From the NCBI GenBank assembly GCA_025965895.1, contig JAOPWC010000099.1:62001-126000 (forward strand): a stretch of DNA of 64,000 bases, read 5' to 3'. The notes beneath the pieces are model-generated. The model did no database searches and was not told the origin of the DNA. It saw nothing but the letters and a program-made list of their open reading frames with translations. The position numbers and the translations under genes are program-made. The DNA comes from Mycobacterium sp. GTDB lineage: Bacteria; Actinomycetota; Actinomycetes; Mycobacteriales; Mycobacteriaceae. Below, piece after piece: positions 48,446-59,232 of this stretch (positions are counted from its first letter, which is position 1; every line of letters starts with the position of its first letter).

Positions 48446-48934
48446 GTGACGATCGTCGCCTGGATCGTCGAAGCGACGTGGCCGGCGTGTGTCGACGCCG
48501 CCCGCCGGTTCGCCCGTGCCGACGCCGAGATCGTGCTGCTGCACGTGACCGACCACGACATCGCCAACGTCGCCCACGGCGCGTATGCGGGACTGCTCGG
48601 CCGTCGACATCTGCGTCGCGACCCCGGCAGTCAGGTGCACGAGCTCGCATCTGTTGCGGCGCACAGACTGCTGGAAGGGGCCGCCGCCCGACTGGGACGC
48701 CCATGCACCCCGGTCGAACGGACCGGTCGCGTCGAAACCGAAGTGATCGCGGCCGCCGACGGAGCCGAACTGCTGGTGCTCGCCCGCGACGGCGACCTGG
48801 GCCGCCTCGGCCCGCGAAGCGTCGGGCACGAGAGCAGATTCATCGTCGACCACGCCCCGTGTCCGGTTCTGCTGGTCTGGCCGGCCCGACCACCCGCGAT
48901 CGGCACGATTCCGCCGCCGCCGCAACCGCGCTGA
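48446..48934 (+). CDS. Universal stress protein (UspA family)
   Basis: A 162-residue single-domain UspA-like protein. It starts TIVAWIVEATWPACVDAARR with a beta-strand/helix as in Usp folds, and ends SRFIVDHAPCPVLLVWPAR, the usual last strand. The ATP-binding GxxGxxxxGS loop is only partly recognisable (RDGDLGRLGPRSVGHES). Start: GTG 48446 just after GGAGG and the arsB2 stop, so the two are one operon. Convergent with rlmB. Confidence 0.78.
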   Translation: MTIVAWIVEATWPACVDAARRFARADAEIVLLHVTDHDIANVAHGAYAGLLGRRHLRRDPGSQVHELASVAAHRLLEGAAARLGRPCTPVERTGRVETEVIAAADGAELLVLARDGDLGRLGPRSVGHESRFIVDHAPCPVLLVWPARPPAIGTIPPPPQPR

Positions 48935-48944
48935 CCAGACGAAG

Positions 48945-49883
48945 TCAGCGTCGTCTTTGGCGGGCGACCTCGGCCAGCACCACCCCGGCCGCGACGGACG
49001 CGTTGAGCGATTCGGTCGGGCCCGCCATCGGGATCGATACCACGGTGTCGCAGTTCTCCCGCACCAGCCGCGACAAACCCTTGCCCTCGGACCCGACCAC
49101 GATGACCAGATCGTCTGTGCCGTCGAGTTCGTCGAGCATGGTGTCCCCCCCGGCATCAAGCCCGACGATCTGCAGGCCCCGCCCGGCCCACTCCTTCAGC
49201 GTGCGGTTCAGATTCGTGGCGCGGGCGACGGGCACCCGGGCGGCCGCGCCGGCGCTGGTCCGCCACGCCACCGCCGAAACCGACGCGCTGCGGCGCTGCG
49301 GGATCAGCACCCCGTTGCCGCCGAACGCCGCGACGGAGCGGACGATCGCGCCGAGGTTGCGCGGGTCTGAGATGTTGTCCAGCGCCACGATCAGGGCCGG
49401 TTTGGTGTCGTCGCGCGCCGCGGCGAGCAGGTCGTCGGGGTGCGCGTAATCGTACGGCGGCACCTGCAGCGCGATGCCTTGATGCAGGCCATTGGCGCTG
49501 ATCCGGTCGAGGTCGGCTCTGGGCACCTCCAGGATCGGAATGCCGGAATCCGCCGCCCGGGTTACTGATTCGGTCAGCCGTTCATCGGCGTCGGTGCCGA
49601 GCGCGACGTACAAGGCGGTCGCCGGGACGCCGGCCCGCAGGCATTCCAGCACCGGATTGCGGCCCAACACGATCTCGTTGTCCTCGGTCCGCTTCGCCGG
49701 CCGACGGGCTTTCTGCCGCGCCGCAGCGCGTTTCGCCGCGGGATGGCCGGGTCGCATGTGCGCGGGCGGCGTGGCCCCGCGGCCCTCCAGTCCGCGCCTG
49801 CGGACGCCCCCCGAGCCGACGCCCGGCCCCTTCTTGGTACCGGGCTTGCGGACGGCACCTCGGCGCCGGGAGTTTCCGGCCAT
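48945..49883 (-). CDS. rlmB: TrmH/SpoU-family 23S rRNA 2'-O-methyltransferase (RlmB/TsnR type)
   Basis: A 312-residue SpoU methyltransferase. The N-terminal 75 residues are basic and disordered (Arg/Lys/Gly-rich); then a substrate-binding domain ([16 protein letters not shown]) and the knotted SPOUT domain with motif 1 [15 protein letters not shown], motif 2 [13 protein letters not shown] and motif 3 [17 protein letters not shown]. It should methylate a ribose of 23S rRNA. It begins immediately after the cysS stop and ends the carD-ispD-ispF-cysS-rlmB run. Confidence 0.92.
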   Translation of the reverse strand: MAGNSRRRGAVRKPGTKKGPGVGSGGVRRRGLEGRGATPPAHMRPGHPAAKRAAARQKARRPAKRTEDNEIVLGRNPVLECLRAGVPATALYVALGTDADERLTESVTRAADSGIPILEVPRADLDRISANGLHQGIALQVPPYDYAHPDDLLAAARDDTKPALIVALDNISDPRNLGAIVRSVAAFGGNGVLIPQRRSASVSAVAWRTSAGAAARVPVARATNLNRTLKEWAGRGLQIVGLDAGGDTMLDELDGTDDLVIVVGSEGKGLSRLVRENCDTVVSIPMAGPTESLNASVAAGVVLAEVARQRRR

Positions 49884-51293
49884 CTACTTCGTGTCCCCGT
49901 CCAACAGCGACCACTGCGGGCCGTCCGCGGTGTCGGTGACCTCGATGCCGGCCTTCTTCAGGCGGTCTCGGATCGCATCGGCCTGCACCCAGTCGCGGCG
50001 TTCGCGGGCCTCTGCGCGGCGCTCCAACTCGGCGTGCACGAGCACGTCGACCGCCGCCAACGCCGCCGACATCTCCTCCCGCGACTCCCAGTGCTCGTCG
50101 AGCGGATCGCAGCCCAAAATGCCCATCATCGCCCGGATTTCGCTCGCCCTGGCCAGCGCGGTCTCGTGGTCCCCCGACTCGAGCGCGCGGTTGCCTTCGG
50201 CGCGTGCGGCATGCACCTCCGCGAGCGCGATCGGCACGGACAGGTCGTCGTCGAGCGCGGCGGCGAAGCGCGGCGTCCAGATGCCGGGCGGCACAGTGCC
50301 CACCCGGTTGCGGACGCGGTGCAGAAACTCCTCGATGCCGGTGTATGCCTTCACCGCGTCCTGAAGCGCGGTCTCGGAGAACTCCAGCATGGAGCGGTAG
50401 TGCGCGCTGCCAAGGTAATAGCGCAACTCGGCCGGACGAACCCTCTGCAGAACCGCCGGGATGGACAGCACGTTTCCCAGCGACTTGCTCATCTTCTCGC
50501 CGCCCATCGTGACCCAGCCGTTGTGCAGCCAGTAATGGGCGAACGGGTCGCCGGCCGCCCGGGCCTGGGCGATCTCGTTCTCGTGGTGCGGGAACACCAG
50601 ATCCATGCCGCCGGCGTGGATGTCGAATTCAGGGCCCAGGTACTCATGTGTCATCGCGACGCATTCGGAATGCCAGCCAGGGCGCCCCCGACCCCATGGT
50701 GCCGGCCACGACGGCTCGCCCGGCTTGGCGCCCTTCCAGAGGGTGAAGTCGCGTTGGTCGCGCTTGCCCGCGCCGACGCCCTCACCCTGGTGGACGTCGT
50801 CGATCCTGTGCCCGGACAGCCTGCCGTATTCCGGGAAGCTCTGTACGTCGAAGTAGACGTCGCCTGCGCCGGTGTAGGCGTGACCGGTGTCGATCAGCCG
50901 TTGGATCAGCTCGACGATCTGCGTGATGTGGCCGGTGGCGAGGGGTTCGGCCGACGGCGGCAGCACCCCGAGCGCGTCGTAGGCGGCTGAGAACGCGCGT
51001 TCGTGCGTGGCGGCCCATTCCCACCATGGCCTGCCGGCGTCGGCCGCCTTGACGATGATCTTGTCGTCGATGTCGGTCACGTTGCGGATGAACGCGACAT
51101 CGAAGCCGCGGGCCAGCAGCCACCGCCGCAGGATGTCGAATGCCACACCGCTTCGGACGTGGCCGACGTGCGGCAGCCCCTGCACCGTGGCGCCGCACAA
51201 GTAGATCGACACGTGGCCGGGGCGCATGGGGACAAAATCGCGCACGGCACCCGCGTAGGTGTCGTACAGCCGCAGCTGAGCGCGATCGGTCAC
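49884..51293 (-). CDS. cysS: Cysteinyl-tRNA synthetase
   Basis: A 469-residue class I aminoacyl-tRNA synthetase. The HIGH-like motif is in [11 protein letters not shown], the zinc region around VYLCGATVQ, the KMSKS motif in [12 protein letters not shown] and the DALR-like anticodon domain at the C-terminus. Start: GTG 51293; TAAGCT (51302-51307, minus) lies eight bases upstream as a possible internal promoter. It lies 19 bp after ispF. Confidence 0.96.
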   Translation of the reverse strand: MTDRAQLRLYDTYAGAVRDFVPMRPGHVSIYLCGATVQGLPHVGHVRSGVAFDILRRWLLARGFDVAFIRNVTDIDDKIIVKAADAGRPWWEWAATHERAFSAAYDALGVLPPSAEPLATGHITQIVELIQRLIDTGHAYTGAGDVYFDVQSFPEYGRLSGHRIDDVHQGEGVGAGKRDQRDFTLWKGAKPGEPSWPAPWGRGRPGWHSECVAMTHEYLGPEFDIHAGGMDLVFPHHENEIAQARAAGDPFAHYWLHNGWVTMGGEKMSKSLGNVLSIPAVLQRVRPAELRYYLGSAHYRSMLEFSETALQDAVKAYTGIEEFLHRVRNRVGTVPPGIWTPRFAAALDDDLSVPIALAEVHAARAEGNRALESGDHETALARASEIRAMMGILGCDPLDEHWESREEMSAALAAVDVLVHAELERRAEARERRDWVQADAIRDRLKKAGIEVTDTADGPQWSLLDGDTK

Positions 51294-51312
51294 GACGTGC
51301 CAGCTTACCGGC

Positions 51313-51789
51313 CTATTCGGCGCTGGCCACCAATGCCGTCGCGATGGCCGCCAATCCCTCGCCGCGGCCCGTCAGTCCCAGACCGTCGGTGGTGGTGGCC
51401 GACACCGTAACCGGGCCGCCGAGCGCCTCCGAGAGCACCTTCTGCGCCTCCGCGCGCCGCGGTCCGACCTTCGGCCGGTTGCCTATCACCTGCACCGCCG
51501 CGTTCACGATGGCGTACCCCCGCCCGGCCAGCAGGCCGCGGACGTGGGCCAGCATGTCCTGACCGCTCACCCCGTCCCAGCGCGGATCGCCGACGCCGAA
51601 CACCGCACCGACATCGCCGAGTCCGGCGGCCGACAGCACCGCATCGCACAGCGCGTGCGCGGCAACGTCGCCATCGGAGTGGCCCTCGCAGCCGTCGGCA
51701 CCGGGGAACAACAATCCCACCAGCCAGCACGGTCGGCCCGGCGCGATCCGGTGCACGTCGCTGCCCAGTCCGACCCGCAAACCGCTCAC
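51313..51789 (-). CDS. ispF: 2-C-methyl-D-erythritol 2,4-cyclodiphosphate synthase
   Basis: A 158-residue enzyme of the MEP isoprenoid pathway. Metal-binding Asp/His are in GSDVHRI, with a second metal-binding His in [16 protein letters not shown]; the AAATVQVIGN-like segment reads [14 protein letters not shown], and the end has [14 protein letters not shown]. Start: GTG 51789 overlapping the ispD stop (GTGA); a longer frame upstream is inside ispD. Forms a trimer in the family. Confidence 0.96.
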   Translation of the reverse strand: MSGLRVGLGSDVHRIAPGRPCWLVGLLFPGADGCEGHSDGDVAAHALCDAVLSAAGLGDVGAVFGVGDPRWDGVSGQDMLAHVRGLLAGRGYAIVNAAVQVIGNRPKVGPRRAEAQKVLSEALGGPVTVSATTTDGLGLTGRGEGLAAIATALVASAE

Positions 51790-52475
51790 CGCACGCTCCG
51801 CAGCACCGCTTCGGCCAAAAGTAGGTCCAGCGCCGTGGTGATCTTGAACGCCAGCGGATCGCCGTCGACGGCGTGCACCTGCCCGCCGATGTGCTCGACC
51901 ATCGACGCGTCGTCGGTGACGGGCAGTTCGCCGGCCCGTGCATAGGCGCGGCGCAGCAGCGCAATCTGAAATCCCTGCGGCGTTTGCACGGCCCGCAGCC
52001 CGGCCCGCTCGGGCGTCGCGATGACGACGCCGTCGGCGTCCACCGCCTTGATCGTGTCGCACACCGGCAGGACCGGAATCACCGCTGGTCGGCCCGCCCG
52101 AAGCGCCTCGACCACTCTCACGATCAGCGTGGCAGGCGTGAGCGCCCGGGCCGCGTCGTGCACCAGCACCAAGTCGGCCTCCTCGACGGCTTGCAGCGCC
52201 AGCCGGACGGATTCGGTGCGGTTCACCCCGCCGGCCACGACGGTCGCGGTGTCGCCCACCAGCAGCTTGGCGTCATCGATCTTGGTGGCCGGAACGGCGA
52301 CGACTACGCGGTCAACGACGCCGGAATCGAGCAGGCCGGTCACGGCCCGCTGCAACATCGCGCGGCCGCCGACGTCGACAAACGCTTTCGGCCTACCGGC
52401 GCCCAGTCGCTCCCCGTACCCCGCCGCCGGCACGACCGCGACCGTGGTCTCCCGGAGCCGCTCCGGCGGCGACAT
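51786..52475 (-). CDS. ispD: 2-C-methyl-D-erythritol 4-phosphate cytidylyltransferase
   Basis: A 229-residue nucleotidyltransferase: the N-terminal [20 protein letters not shown] is the CTP-binding glycine-rich loop. [14 protein letters not shown] and [15 protein letters not shown] are family signatures. It activates methylerythritol phosphate with CTP. Start: ATG 52475, 9 bp after the carD stop. It is the first of the two MEP genes behind carD. Confidence 0.96.
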   Translation of the reverse strand: MSPPERLRETTVAVVPAAGYGERLGAGRPKAFVDVGGRAMLQRAVTGLLDSGVVDRVVVAVPATKIDDAKLLVGDTATVVAGGVNRTESVRLALQAVEEADLVLVHDAARALTPATLIVRVVEALRAGRPAVIPVLPVCDTIKAVDADGVVIATPERAGLRAVQTPQGFQIALLRRAYARAGELPVTDDASMVEHIGGQVHAVDGDPLAFKITTALDLLLAEAVLRSVR

Positions 52476-52484
52476 CAGGTCCCG

Positions 52485-53006
<522 letters not shown>

Positions 53007-53280
53007 ACACGGCGCTCTGACACGTGTTGAACAACGGTGCAGGTCAGGGGCACCGCAAGTGAAGAATGGGGGTTGACACAGTGACGAATTCGTGCTGCAG
53101 GACACATCTTCCGATGCCGTCGCACCTAACCGCTGAGTCCGTCCGGCTGCGTCTGTTCAACCTCCGTCGAGCACAGAATCCTTGGGTCGCTTCGCTCCTC
53201 GCCGCCGGACCTACTACTGTGCATAGTCGAACCCTGGCGGCCCTCCGTCCGGCCGATCGTCAGTCGAGCAGGAGACTCTC

Positions 53281-53856
53281 GTGAACCGCTTCAAGACACC
53301 CGCCTCGGCAGTCAGCGGTCTGGGCGCCCTCAGCATCGTTGCCGCCGTGACTCTGACCGGTTGCGGGGCCGGCCAGCAGTCGCAGACCGCTTCGCAGCAG
53401 TCGGCCGTCAACGGCAGCAGCACCAATGTCGGTGACATCGCGTTACGTGATGTGCGGGTCGAGGCGCAGCAGACCAGCGCGGCGGTGCAGCCCGGCAAGA
53501 CGGTCGACCTGATGTTCGCCACGACCAACCAGTCGGAGGAAAACTCCGACCGGCTGCTGAGCGTGTCGTCCGATATCGGACCGGTGAGCGTGAGCGGCGA
53601 CGCGATAGTCCGTCCGCTCGGCACGCTGCTCGTCGGCTCGGGCTACCGGCAGGACGCGATCGCGCTCAGTGCGGTCAAGCCCGCCGCCGCGGTCACTGCA
53701 ACGGTGGCGCTGGACAAGCCGATCAGCAACGGCCTTCTCTATAACTTCACGTTCACCTTCGAACGAGCCGGCCAGGCGACGCTCGGGGTGCCTGTCACCG
53801 GCGCTGAGAATGCACCGCAACCTCAGCAGGCGGCGTCGGCCGGCCAGGCGCACTAG
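53281..53856 (+). CDS. lpqE: Lipoprotein LpqE
   Basis: A 191-residue exported lipoprotein. The signal peptide ends in the lipobox VTLTGCGAG (Cys about 28). The mature domain is Ser/Gln-rich at first (QQSQTASQQSAVN), then a beta-sandwich-like part (IALRDVRVEAQQ, KTVDLMFATTNQSEENSD) as in copper-chaperone-like immunoglobulin folds of unknown role. Start: GTG 53281 with GGAG upstream. It is divergent from carD and precedes radA, the same context as Rv3584. Confidence 0.9.
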   Translation: MNRFKTPASAVSGLGALSIVAAVTLTGCGAGQQSQTASQQSAVNGSSTNVGDIALRDVRVEAQQTSAAVQPGKTVDLMFATTNQSEENSDRLLSVSSDIGPVSVSGDAIVRPLGTLLVGSGYRQDAIALSAVKPAAAVTATVALDKPISNGLLYNFTFTFERAGQATLGVPVTGAENAPQPQQAASAGQAH

Positions 53857-53877
53857 CAATCTGTCCGCCGGGGCGGA

Positions 53878-53883
53878 TACCGT
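53878..53883 (+). promoter_or_regulatory. Leaderless -10 hexamer of radA
   Basis: TACCGT fits TANNNT, exactly six bases before the GTG at 53890; no Shine-Dalgarno is present. Confidence 0.55.
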
Positions 53884-53889
53884 CTCGGC

Positions 53890-55323
53890 GTGGCCAAGAC
53901 GCGCACCCACTACCTCTGCTCCGACTGTGGGCACGCCATGGCGAAATGGGTGGGCAGGTGCCCGAACTGCGGCACCTGGGGCACGATCGACGAGGTGGCG
54001 ATCCCGGTCGCGCTTGCTGCGGCGGCCAGGCGTTCGGTGGTACTCAGTTCCCCTGCGGTGCCGATCAGTTCGATCTCACCCGAGGGTACCCGGCACTACC
54101 CCACCGACGTCAGCGAACTGGACCGGGTGCTCGGCGGCGGGCTGGTTCCCGGCTCTGTCACCCTGCTGGCCGGCGAGCCGGGGGTCGGCAAGTCGACGTT
54201 GCTGCTGGAGGTCGTCCACAAATGGGCCTGTGCGGGCCGGCGTGCGCTGTACCTGTCCGGTGAGGAGTCGGCAGGCCAGATCCGGATGCGGGCCGAACGC
54301 ACCGGATGCAGTCACGACGAGGTCTACCTGGCCGCCGACTCCGACCTGCACACGGTGCTGGCCCAGATGGACACGGTCAAACCCAGCCTGGTCGTCGTCG
54401 ACTCGGTGCAGACGATGTCCACCACCGAGGCCGACGGTGTCACCGGCGGCGTCACGCAGGTGCGCGCGGTAACCACCGCGTTGACCACGGCGGCCAAGAC
54501 GACCGGCGTCGCGATGATCCTGGTGGGCCACGTCACCAAGGACGGCGCCATCGCCGGGCCGCGCACACTGGAGCATCTGGTCGACGTGGTGTTGCACTTC
54601 GAGGGCGACCGGCATTCGGCGCTGCGTATGGTGCGCGGCATCAAGAACCGCTTCGGCGCAGCCGACGAGGTTGGATGTTTCCTGTTGCACGACAACGGGA
54701 TTGAATGCGTCGTCGACCCGTCGGGGCTGTTCCTGGACCAACGGCCCGAGCCGGTGGCGGGCACCGCCGTCACGGTCACCCTGGACGGCAAACGGCCGCT
54801 GATCGGTGAGGTGCAGGCGCTGCTGCTGCCGTCCCCCCAGGCCTCACCGCGGCGCGCGGTCAGCGGCATCGACCAAGCCCGCGCCGCAATGATCAGCGCT
54901 GTGCTGACGAAGCGGTCGAATATGGCGCAGTTGGCGTCCTCCGACATCTACCTGTCCACCGTCGGCGGCATGCGGCTCACCGACCCGTCCTCCGACCTGG
55001 CGGTCGCGCTGGCGATGGCGTCGGCGTACAAGGACCAGCCGCTGCCCGGCACGGCCGTGGTGATCGGCGAAGTCGGACTCGCCGGCGACCTGCGCCGGGT
55101 CACCGGCATGGAGCGGCGGCTGGCGGAGGCCGCACGGCTTGGCTTCACCACCGCGCTGATCCCGCACGGCGTGAAAAGCGTGCCCAGCGAGCTGTGTGCG
55201 ATGCAGGCGAAGACACTCAACGGTGCACTGGGGCTGTTGCAGGAGATCGCCGTCAAGAAGTGCGAAACTGCACCTCAGCGGTTGCTGGAGCCGCCGACCG
55301 ACGACGAGCAGAACTGGTTATGA
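53890..55323 (+). CDS. radA: DNA repair protein RadA
   Basis: A 477-residue RecA-like branch-migration helicase. Domains in order: a zinc finger with Cys10, Cys13, Cys24 and Cys27; a RecA core with Walker [12 protein letters not shown] and Walker [11 protein letters not shown]; the RadA-specific [11 protein letters not shown] motif; and a C-terminal Lon-protease-like domain ([18 protein letters not shown]). Start: GTG 53890, apparently leaderless. It is co-transcribed with disA through an ATGA overlap, the usual arrangement. Confidence 0.97.
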   Translation: MAKTRTHYLCSDCGHAMAKWVGRCPNCGTWGTIDEVAIPVALAAAARRSVVLSSPAVPISSISPEGTRHYPTDVSELDRVLGGGLVPGSVTLLAGEPGVGKSTLLLEVVHKWACAGRRALYLSGEESAGQIRMRAERTGCSHDEVYLAADSDLHTVLAQMDTVKPSLVVVDSVQTMSTTEADGVTGGVTQVRAVTTALTTAAKTTGVAMILVGHVTKDGAIAGPRTLEHLVDVVLHFEGDRHSALRMVRGIKNRFGAADEVGCFLLHDNGIECVVDPSGLFLDQRPEPVAGTAVTVTLDGKRPLIGEVQALLLPSPQASPRRAVSGIDQARAAMISAVLTKRSNMAQLASSDIYLSTVGGMRLTDPSSDLAVALAMASAYKDQPLPGTAVVIGEVGLAGDLRRVTGMERRLAEAARLGFTTALIPHGVKSVPSELCAMQAKTLNGALGLLQEIAVKKCETAPQRLLEPPTDDEQNWL

Positions 55324-56432
55324 CCTCACCCGACAAGAGTGCGGACACCAAGGCCCCGGTGGTGCATCCGGCGCTGCGCCAGACTCTTGGCCGGCTGGCC
55401 CCGGGCACCGCGCTGCGCGACGGCCTGGAGCGGATCCTCAGGGGCCGCACCGGGGCGCTGATCGTGCTCGGCTACGACGAACGCGTCGAGGCCATCTGCG
55501 ACGGCGGCTTCTCACTGGACGTCAGGTTCGCACCCACCCGTCTTCGCGAACTGTCCAAAATGGACGGCGCCCTGGTGCTCTCCACCGACGGCAGCCGGAT
55601 CGTGCGGGCGAACGTGCAGTTGGTGCCTGACCCGTCCATTCCCACCGACGAATCCGGCACGCGGCACCGGTCGGCGGAACGCACCGCGATCCAGACCGGC
55701 TACCCGGTGGTGTCGGTCAGCCACTCGATGAGCATCGTGACCGTGTACGTGGCCGGCGAGCGGCACGTGATGGCGGACTCCGCGACCATACTGTCGCGCG
55801 CGAACCAGGCCGTCGCCACGCTGGAGCGTTACAAGGCGCGCCTCGACGAGGTGGGCCGCCAGTTGTCGACCGCCGAGATCGAAGACTTCGTGACCCTTCG
55901 CGACGTGATGACGGTGGTGCAACGGCTGGAGATGGTGCGCCGCATCAGCCTCGAAATCGACGAGCACGTCGTCGAGCTCGGCACCGACGGCCGCCAGCTC
56001 AAGCTGCAGCTCGAAGAATTGGTGGGCGGCAACGACGTCGCCCGCGAGCTCGTCGCGCGCGACTACCACGCCTATCCGGATCCGCCCGCCGGCGTTCAGG
56101 TCGAGGCGACCCTCGACGAGCTCGACCAATTGTCCGACGCTGACCTGCTCGACGTGACCGCGCTGGCGAAGGTGTTCGGATACCCGTCGACCGCCGAGGC
56201 GCAGGATTCGGCGGTGAGTCCGCGCGGCTATCGTGCGATGGCCGGAATTCCGCGGCTGCAGTTCGCCCACATCGACCTGCTGGTGCGGGCTTTCGGTTCG
56301 CTGCAGGGCCTGCTCGCGGCCAGCGCCACAGACCTGCAGAAGGTCGAGGGAATCGGCGCGATGTGGGCGCGCCACATCCGGGAAGGTCTTTCGCAGCTGG
56401 CCGAGTCGACGATCGCCGACCGACTGGCCTAG
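55320..56432 (+). CDS. disA: Diadenylate cyclase DisA
   Basis: A 370-residue c-di-AMP synthase that scans DNA. The DAC domain carries the DGA motif (KMDGALVLS) and the RHR motif ([11 protein letters not shown]). A helical spine follows, then a C-terminal HhH domain ([20 protein letters not shown]). All catalytic motifs are intact. ATG 55320 overlaps the radA TGA; RadA is a known partner that restrains DisA in mycobacteria. Its 3' end overlaps the convergent gene by 4 bp. Confidence 0.97.
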   Translation: MTSPDKSADTKAPVVHPALRQTLGRLAPGTALRDGLERILRGRTGALIVLGYDERVEAICDGGFSLDVRFAPTRLRELSKMDGALVLSTDGSRIVRANVQLVPDPSIPTDESGTRHRSAERTAIQTGYPVVSVSHSMSIVTVYVAGERHVMADSATILSRANQAVATLERYKARLDEVGRQLSTAEIEDFVTLRDVMTVVQRLEMVRRISLEIDEHVVELGTDGRQLKLQLEELVGGNDVARELVARDYHAYPDPPAGVQVEATLDELDQLSDADLLDVTALAKVFGYPSTAEAQDSAVSPRGYRAMAGIPRLQFAHIDLLVRAFGSLQGLLAASATDLQKVEGIGAMWARHIREGLSQLAESTIADRLA

Positions 56433-57202
56433 CCCTGTCCGGCCGGCGCAGGCGCACCGGGTGCAGGCGCCGCGGGCACCTCGGTCGACGGCGACGGCTC
56501 GGCGATGATGAACGGCACCGCGCCGGATCGCAGGTTGCCGAGCTGCACCACCAGGTTGTAGGTCCCGGGGCCGATCGGCTGGCGTGGCAGCGGGCACTGC
56601 GGCGCCGATCCCATTCCGGTCCAGGTCACCTCCGTGGTCACCTGCTCTCCGGGATTAAACGTCTTGACCAGACTCTCGTTGGACGGTGCGCAGTCGAGGT
56701 TCGACCACAGGCGGTTGTTGTCGAGCGAGTACACGTACGCCGCGAGCACCGCGGCGCCCACGTCGCGCTTGCACGCCACCAGGCCGATGTTGGTGACGAC
56801 CATCGTGAACTTCGGTTGATCACCGACCGTGTACCGCGGGACGTCGGTCAGGCCCTTCACGGCGAGCGTCGAGTCGGGGCAGTCATCGCCCTCCTTGAGC
56901 ACGGGTGGCGGTGTGACCGCCGCGGTCGGGGTCGGCGGCGGCGGCGCGGGCGGCTGAACCTGAGGCGTGATCGGCGTTTTCACTTCGGGCATCGCCTGGG
57001 CGGCGCTGGACGACTTGTCGGCGTTCTTGGTGTTGGCTCCGGCGCTTCCGGTCATCACGGTGATGACGACCGCGGCAACGATGACGACCAGGACCACCGC
57101 GACCCCGACCGCGAGGCCGCGGCGTCGCCAGTAGATTTGCGGCGGCAGCGGGCCATGCGGTTCCAAATCCAGCACGAACTCACGGTAAGCCCAGGTCACC
57201 AC
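56429..57202 (-). CDS. Single-pass membrane protein with Pro-rich stalk (Rv3587c type)
   Basis: A 257-residue protein: a cytoplasmic start ([20 protein letters not shown]), one membrane helix (about 31-51, [19 protein letters not shown]), a Ser/Pro-rich linker ([17 protein letters not shown]), then an extracytoplasmic domain with four Cys (DDCPDS, VACKRD, LDCAPS, PQCPLP) that could form two disulfides. The C-terminus is again Pro/Ala-rich. No enzyme motif. Start: GTG 57202. It converges with disA, as in M. tuberculosis. Confidence 0.85.
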   Translation of the reverse strand: MVTWAYREFVLDLEPHGPLPPQIYWRRRGLAVGVAVVLVVIVAAVVITVMTGSAGANTKNADKSSSAAQAMPEVKTPITPQVQPPAPPPPTPTAAVTPPPVLKEGDDCPDSTLAVKGLTDVPRYTVGDQPKFTMVVTNIGLVACKRDVGAAVLAAYVYSLDNNRLWSNLDCAPSNESLVKTFNPGEQVTTEVTWTGMGSAPQCPLPRQPIGPGTYNLVVQLGNLRSGAVPFIIAEPSPSTEVPAAPAPGAPAPAGQG

Positions 57203-57243
57203 CAGCCGTCCGACCGCGCTCGGCGTGTCGCGGCGTTGGTCAG

Positions 57244-57729
57244 CTAACTCTCTCCCGGCGATCCGCCGATGTCACCGGGGCAGCCCCGCAAAACCATCCG
57301 GCCGTCGGCGAGGTGATAGGTGCGGCCGACGAGCGCCCGCTCGCCCGCGGCGACCCCTGCGGCTATGGCGGTGGACCGGGAAATCAGCGGCACGCGCGTC
57401 TGGCGCACATGGTGCGCCTCGAACTCGTCAACACGGGTGAGCCGCTCCGGCCGGCCGAGCAGAATCGACGGGGTAACGCGTTCAACGACGTCACGGACGT
57501 ACCCGCGGGGGCGGACGACGAACATGTCGCCGAGGCCCTGGTCGAAGATGATCTCAGCGGCCACCCCGGAATCGGCGCAGCCGAACACCACCGCGGTGAG
57601 CCGGTGCGCTTGGGTCAGCGTGACGCTGTGCTCGACGCTTTGGCTGGGCTGTTCCGGCTTGCCGACGACGAACCGCTCGTTATCCTCGTTGAGTGCCTTC
57701 CATGCGGTCACGGGGCTGGTGCGCGGCAT
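57244..57729 (-). CDS. canB: Internally deleted beta-carbonic anhydrase lacking two zinc ligands
   Basis: A 161-residue remnant of the beta-class carbonic anhydrase found here in mycobacteria (M. tuberculosis Rv3588c, 207 residues). The front is normal: AWKALNEDNERFVVGKP, then FGCADSGVAAEIIFDQGLGD with zinc ligands Cys51 and Asp53. The frame then jumps from FVVR directly to GYVRDVVERV, missing about 46 residues that carry the HxxC zinc motif, and the Arg after CADS is Gly. The frame stays open. It probably has no carbonic anhydrase activity. The start ATG overlaps the divergent mutY start (CATG). Confidence 0.85.
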   Translation of the reverse strand: MPRTSPVTAWKALNEDNERFVVGKPEQPSQSVEHSVTLTQAHRLTAVVFGCADSGVAAEIIFDQGLGDMFVVRPRGYVRDVVERVTPSILLGRPERLTRVDEFEAHHVRQTRVPLISRSTAIAAGVAAGERALVGRTYHLADGRMVLRGCPGDIGGSPGES

Positions 57730-58624
57730 GACCGACGTTGCGCCCCGGCCGGAACCGACGCTCGCTCCCGGCGAGCTCCTTCGGTGGTACGAGACGGCGC
57801 AGCGCGATCTGCCGTGGCGGCGCCCGGGGGTCAGCGCGTGGCAGGTCCTGGTCAGCGAGATCATGCTGCAGCAGACGCCGGTAGCCCGCGTGCAGCCGGT
57901 GTGGGAGGACTGGGTGTGCCGCTGGCCCACCCCGTCGGCCACCGCGGCCGCCGCCACGGCCGACGTGCTGCGCGCCTGGGGCAGGCTCGGGTATCCACGC
58001 CGGGCGAAACGGCTGCACGAGTGTGCAACGGTGATCGCCACAACGCACGGCGACGTGGTGCCCGGTGACGTCGACACGCTTCTGCGGCTGCCCGGCATCG
58101 GCAGCTACACCGCCCGCGCGGTCGCGTGCTTCGCCTACGGCCGGCGAGTACCGGTCGTCGACACGAACGTGCGCCGCGTGCTGGCCCGCGTGACGCGGGG
58201 CGAGGCCGACACGGCGCCCAGCGCCCGCGACCTCGCCGACGTCGAGCGGCTGCTACCGGAAGACGCTACAGCGCCGCGGTTTTCGGTGGCGCTCATGGAA
58301 CTCGGCGCGACGGTGTGCACAGCACGCTCACCGCGCTGCGGACTGTGCCCACTGTCGACGTGCGCATGGCGGGCCGCCGGCCATCCGCCGTCGCCTGCGC
58401 CCGTGCGTCGCACCCAGGCCTACGCGGGCACAGACCGCCAGGTGCGCGGCCGGCTGCTGGATGTTTTGCGGCGCAACGACTTCCCGGTCAACTCGGCCGA
58501 GCTGGACGTCGCGTGGCTCGCCGATGCCGATCAGCGCGACCGCGCGTTGGCGTCGCTGCTGGCCGACGGGCTCGTCGAACGGACGTCCGACGGCCGGTAC
58601 GCGTTGAGCGGCGAAACTGCTTGA
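57728..58624 (+). CDS. mutY: Adenine DNA glycosylase MutY
   Basis: A 298-residue HhH-GPD glycosylase that removes A opposite 8-oxoG. Features: SEIMLQQTPVARVQPVW (catalytic Glu region), LPGIGSYTARAVACFAYG (HhH), VVDTNVRRV with the catalytic Asp, and the 4Fe-4S loop C-x6-C-x2-C-x4-C in ATVCTARSPRCGLCPLSTCA. It lacks the long NUDIX-like C-terminal domain of the E. coli type, as in M. tuberculosis. The ATG at 57728 overlaps the minus-strand canB ATG (CATG); neither has a clear ribosome site. Confidence 0.95.
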   Translation: MTDVAPRPEPTLAPGELLRWYETAQRDLPWRRPGVSAWQVLVSEIMLQQTPVARVQPVWEDWVCRWPTPSATAAAATADVLRAWGRLGYPRRAKRLHECATVIATTHGDVVPGDVDTLLRLPGIGSYTARAVACFAYGRRVPVVDTNVRRVLARVTRGEADTAPSARDLADVERLLPEDATAPRFSVALMELGATVCTARSPRCGLCPLSTCAWRAAGHPPSPAPVRRTQAYAGTDRQVRGRLLDVLRRNDFPVNSAELDVAWLADADQRDRALASLLADGLVERTSDGRYALSGETA

Positions 58625-58627
58625 TGT

Positions 58628-59110
58628 TCAGGCTGATTCAGCACGCGGCGCGTCAATGCAGGGGAACCGGCGCCGGTAGTCTGACGGTGTGACGCCGACC
58701 AGCCTGCGGAAGTGGTGCCGCAGCAGTGTCGACGTGCCGAAGCCGCAGCGCTCGGCGATGCGGTCGACGTCGAGGGCGGTTTCCTCGAGCAGGCGCCGCG
58801 CGAAGAGCACTCGCTGGTCGGTCACCCACTGCATCGGGGTGGTGCCGGTCTCGTTGACGAAGCGTCGGGCGAAAGTGCTACTGCCGCTGACCGCCCTCCC
58901 GTTGCGGGGGAACGACCATCCGGCGGGCGATGAGGTTTGTCACCCTGCTGCCCAGTTCGCGACGCACCAGATTTCCGTCGTCGACGAAGAGCACGTTGCG
59001 GTCGACCTTCGCAATCGGGTACAGGCGGCCCAGCTCGTCCGCATGCTTCCAGTGGGTCGTGCACCGCCTACCGTCAAGCAGGCCGGCCGCCCCGCAGCTG
59101 CAGATGGACC
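58628..59110 (-). pseudogene. Broken GlxA/FtrA-type AraC-family regulator
   Basis: Pieces of one AraC-family regulator in changed frames. An N-terminal DJ-1/PfpI-like part reads AAGLLDGRRCTTHWKHADEL, then YPIAKVDRNVLFVDDGNLV. A deletion follows; LIARRMVVPPQREGGQRQ is next and runs into a stop. The HTH part is in another frame: TFARRFVNETGTTPMQWVTD to RIAERCGFGTSTLLRHHFRR. The nucleophile-elbow region and the interdomain part are missing, so no full product can be made. The HTH half alone could still be read from internal starts. Confidence 0.82.
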
Positions 59111-59232
59111 AGTTTGTTCCGGCGTCGCCGATGCGGGGCCGGCTTTCTGGCGACGACCCCGACGCTCGCCGGCTCGAGCACGACCTCGCCGCGATCCGGA
59201 GCCGTTTCGAGGAGAGCCCGTCCCGGCCGGCC
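59111..59232. other. Short gap with no recognisable gene
   Basis: Between the AraC remnant and the hydrolase stop I see only short open frames with no family signature or ribosome site. It may be further decayed AraC-gene sequence. Confidence 0.5.
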
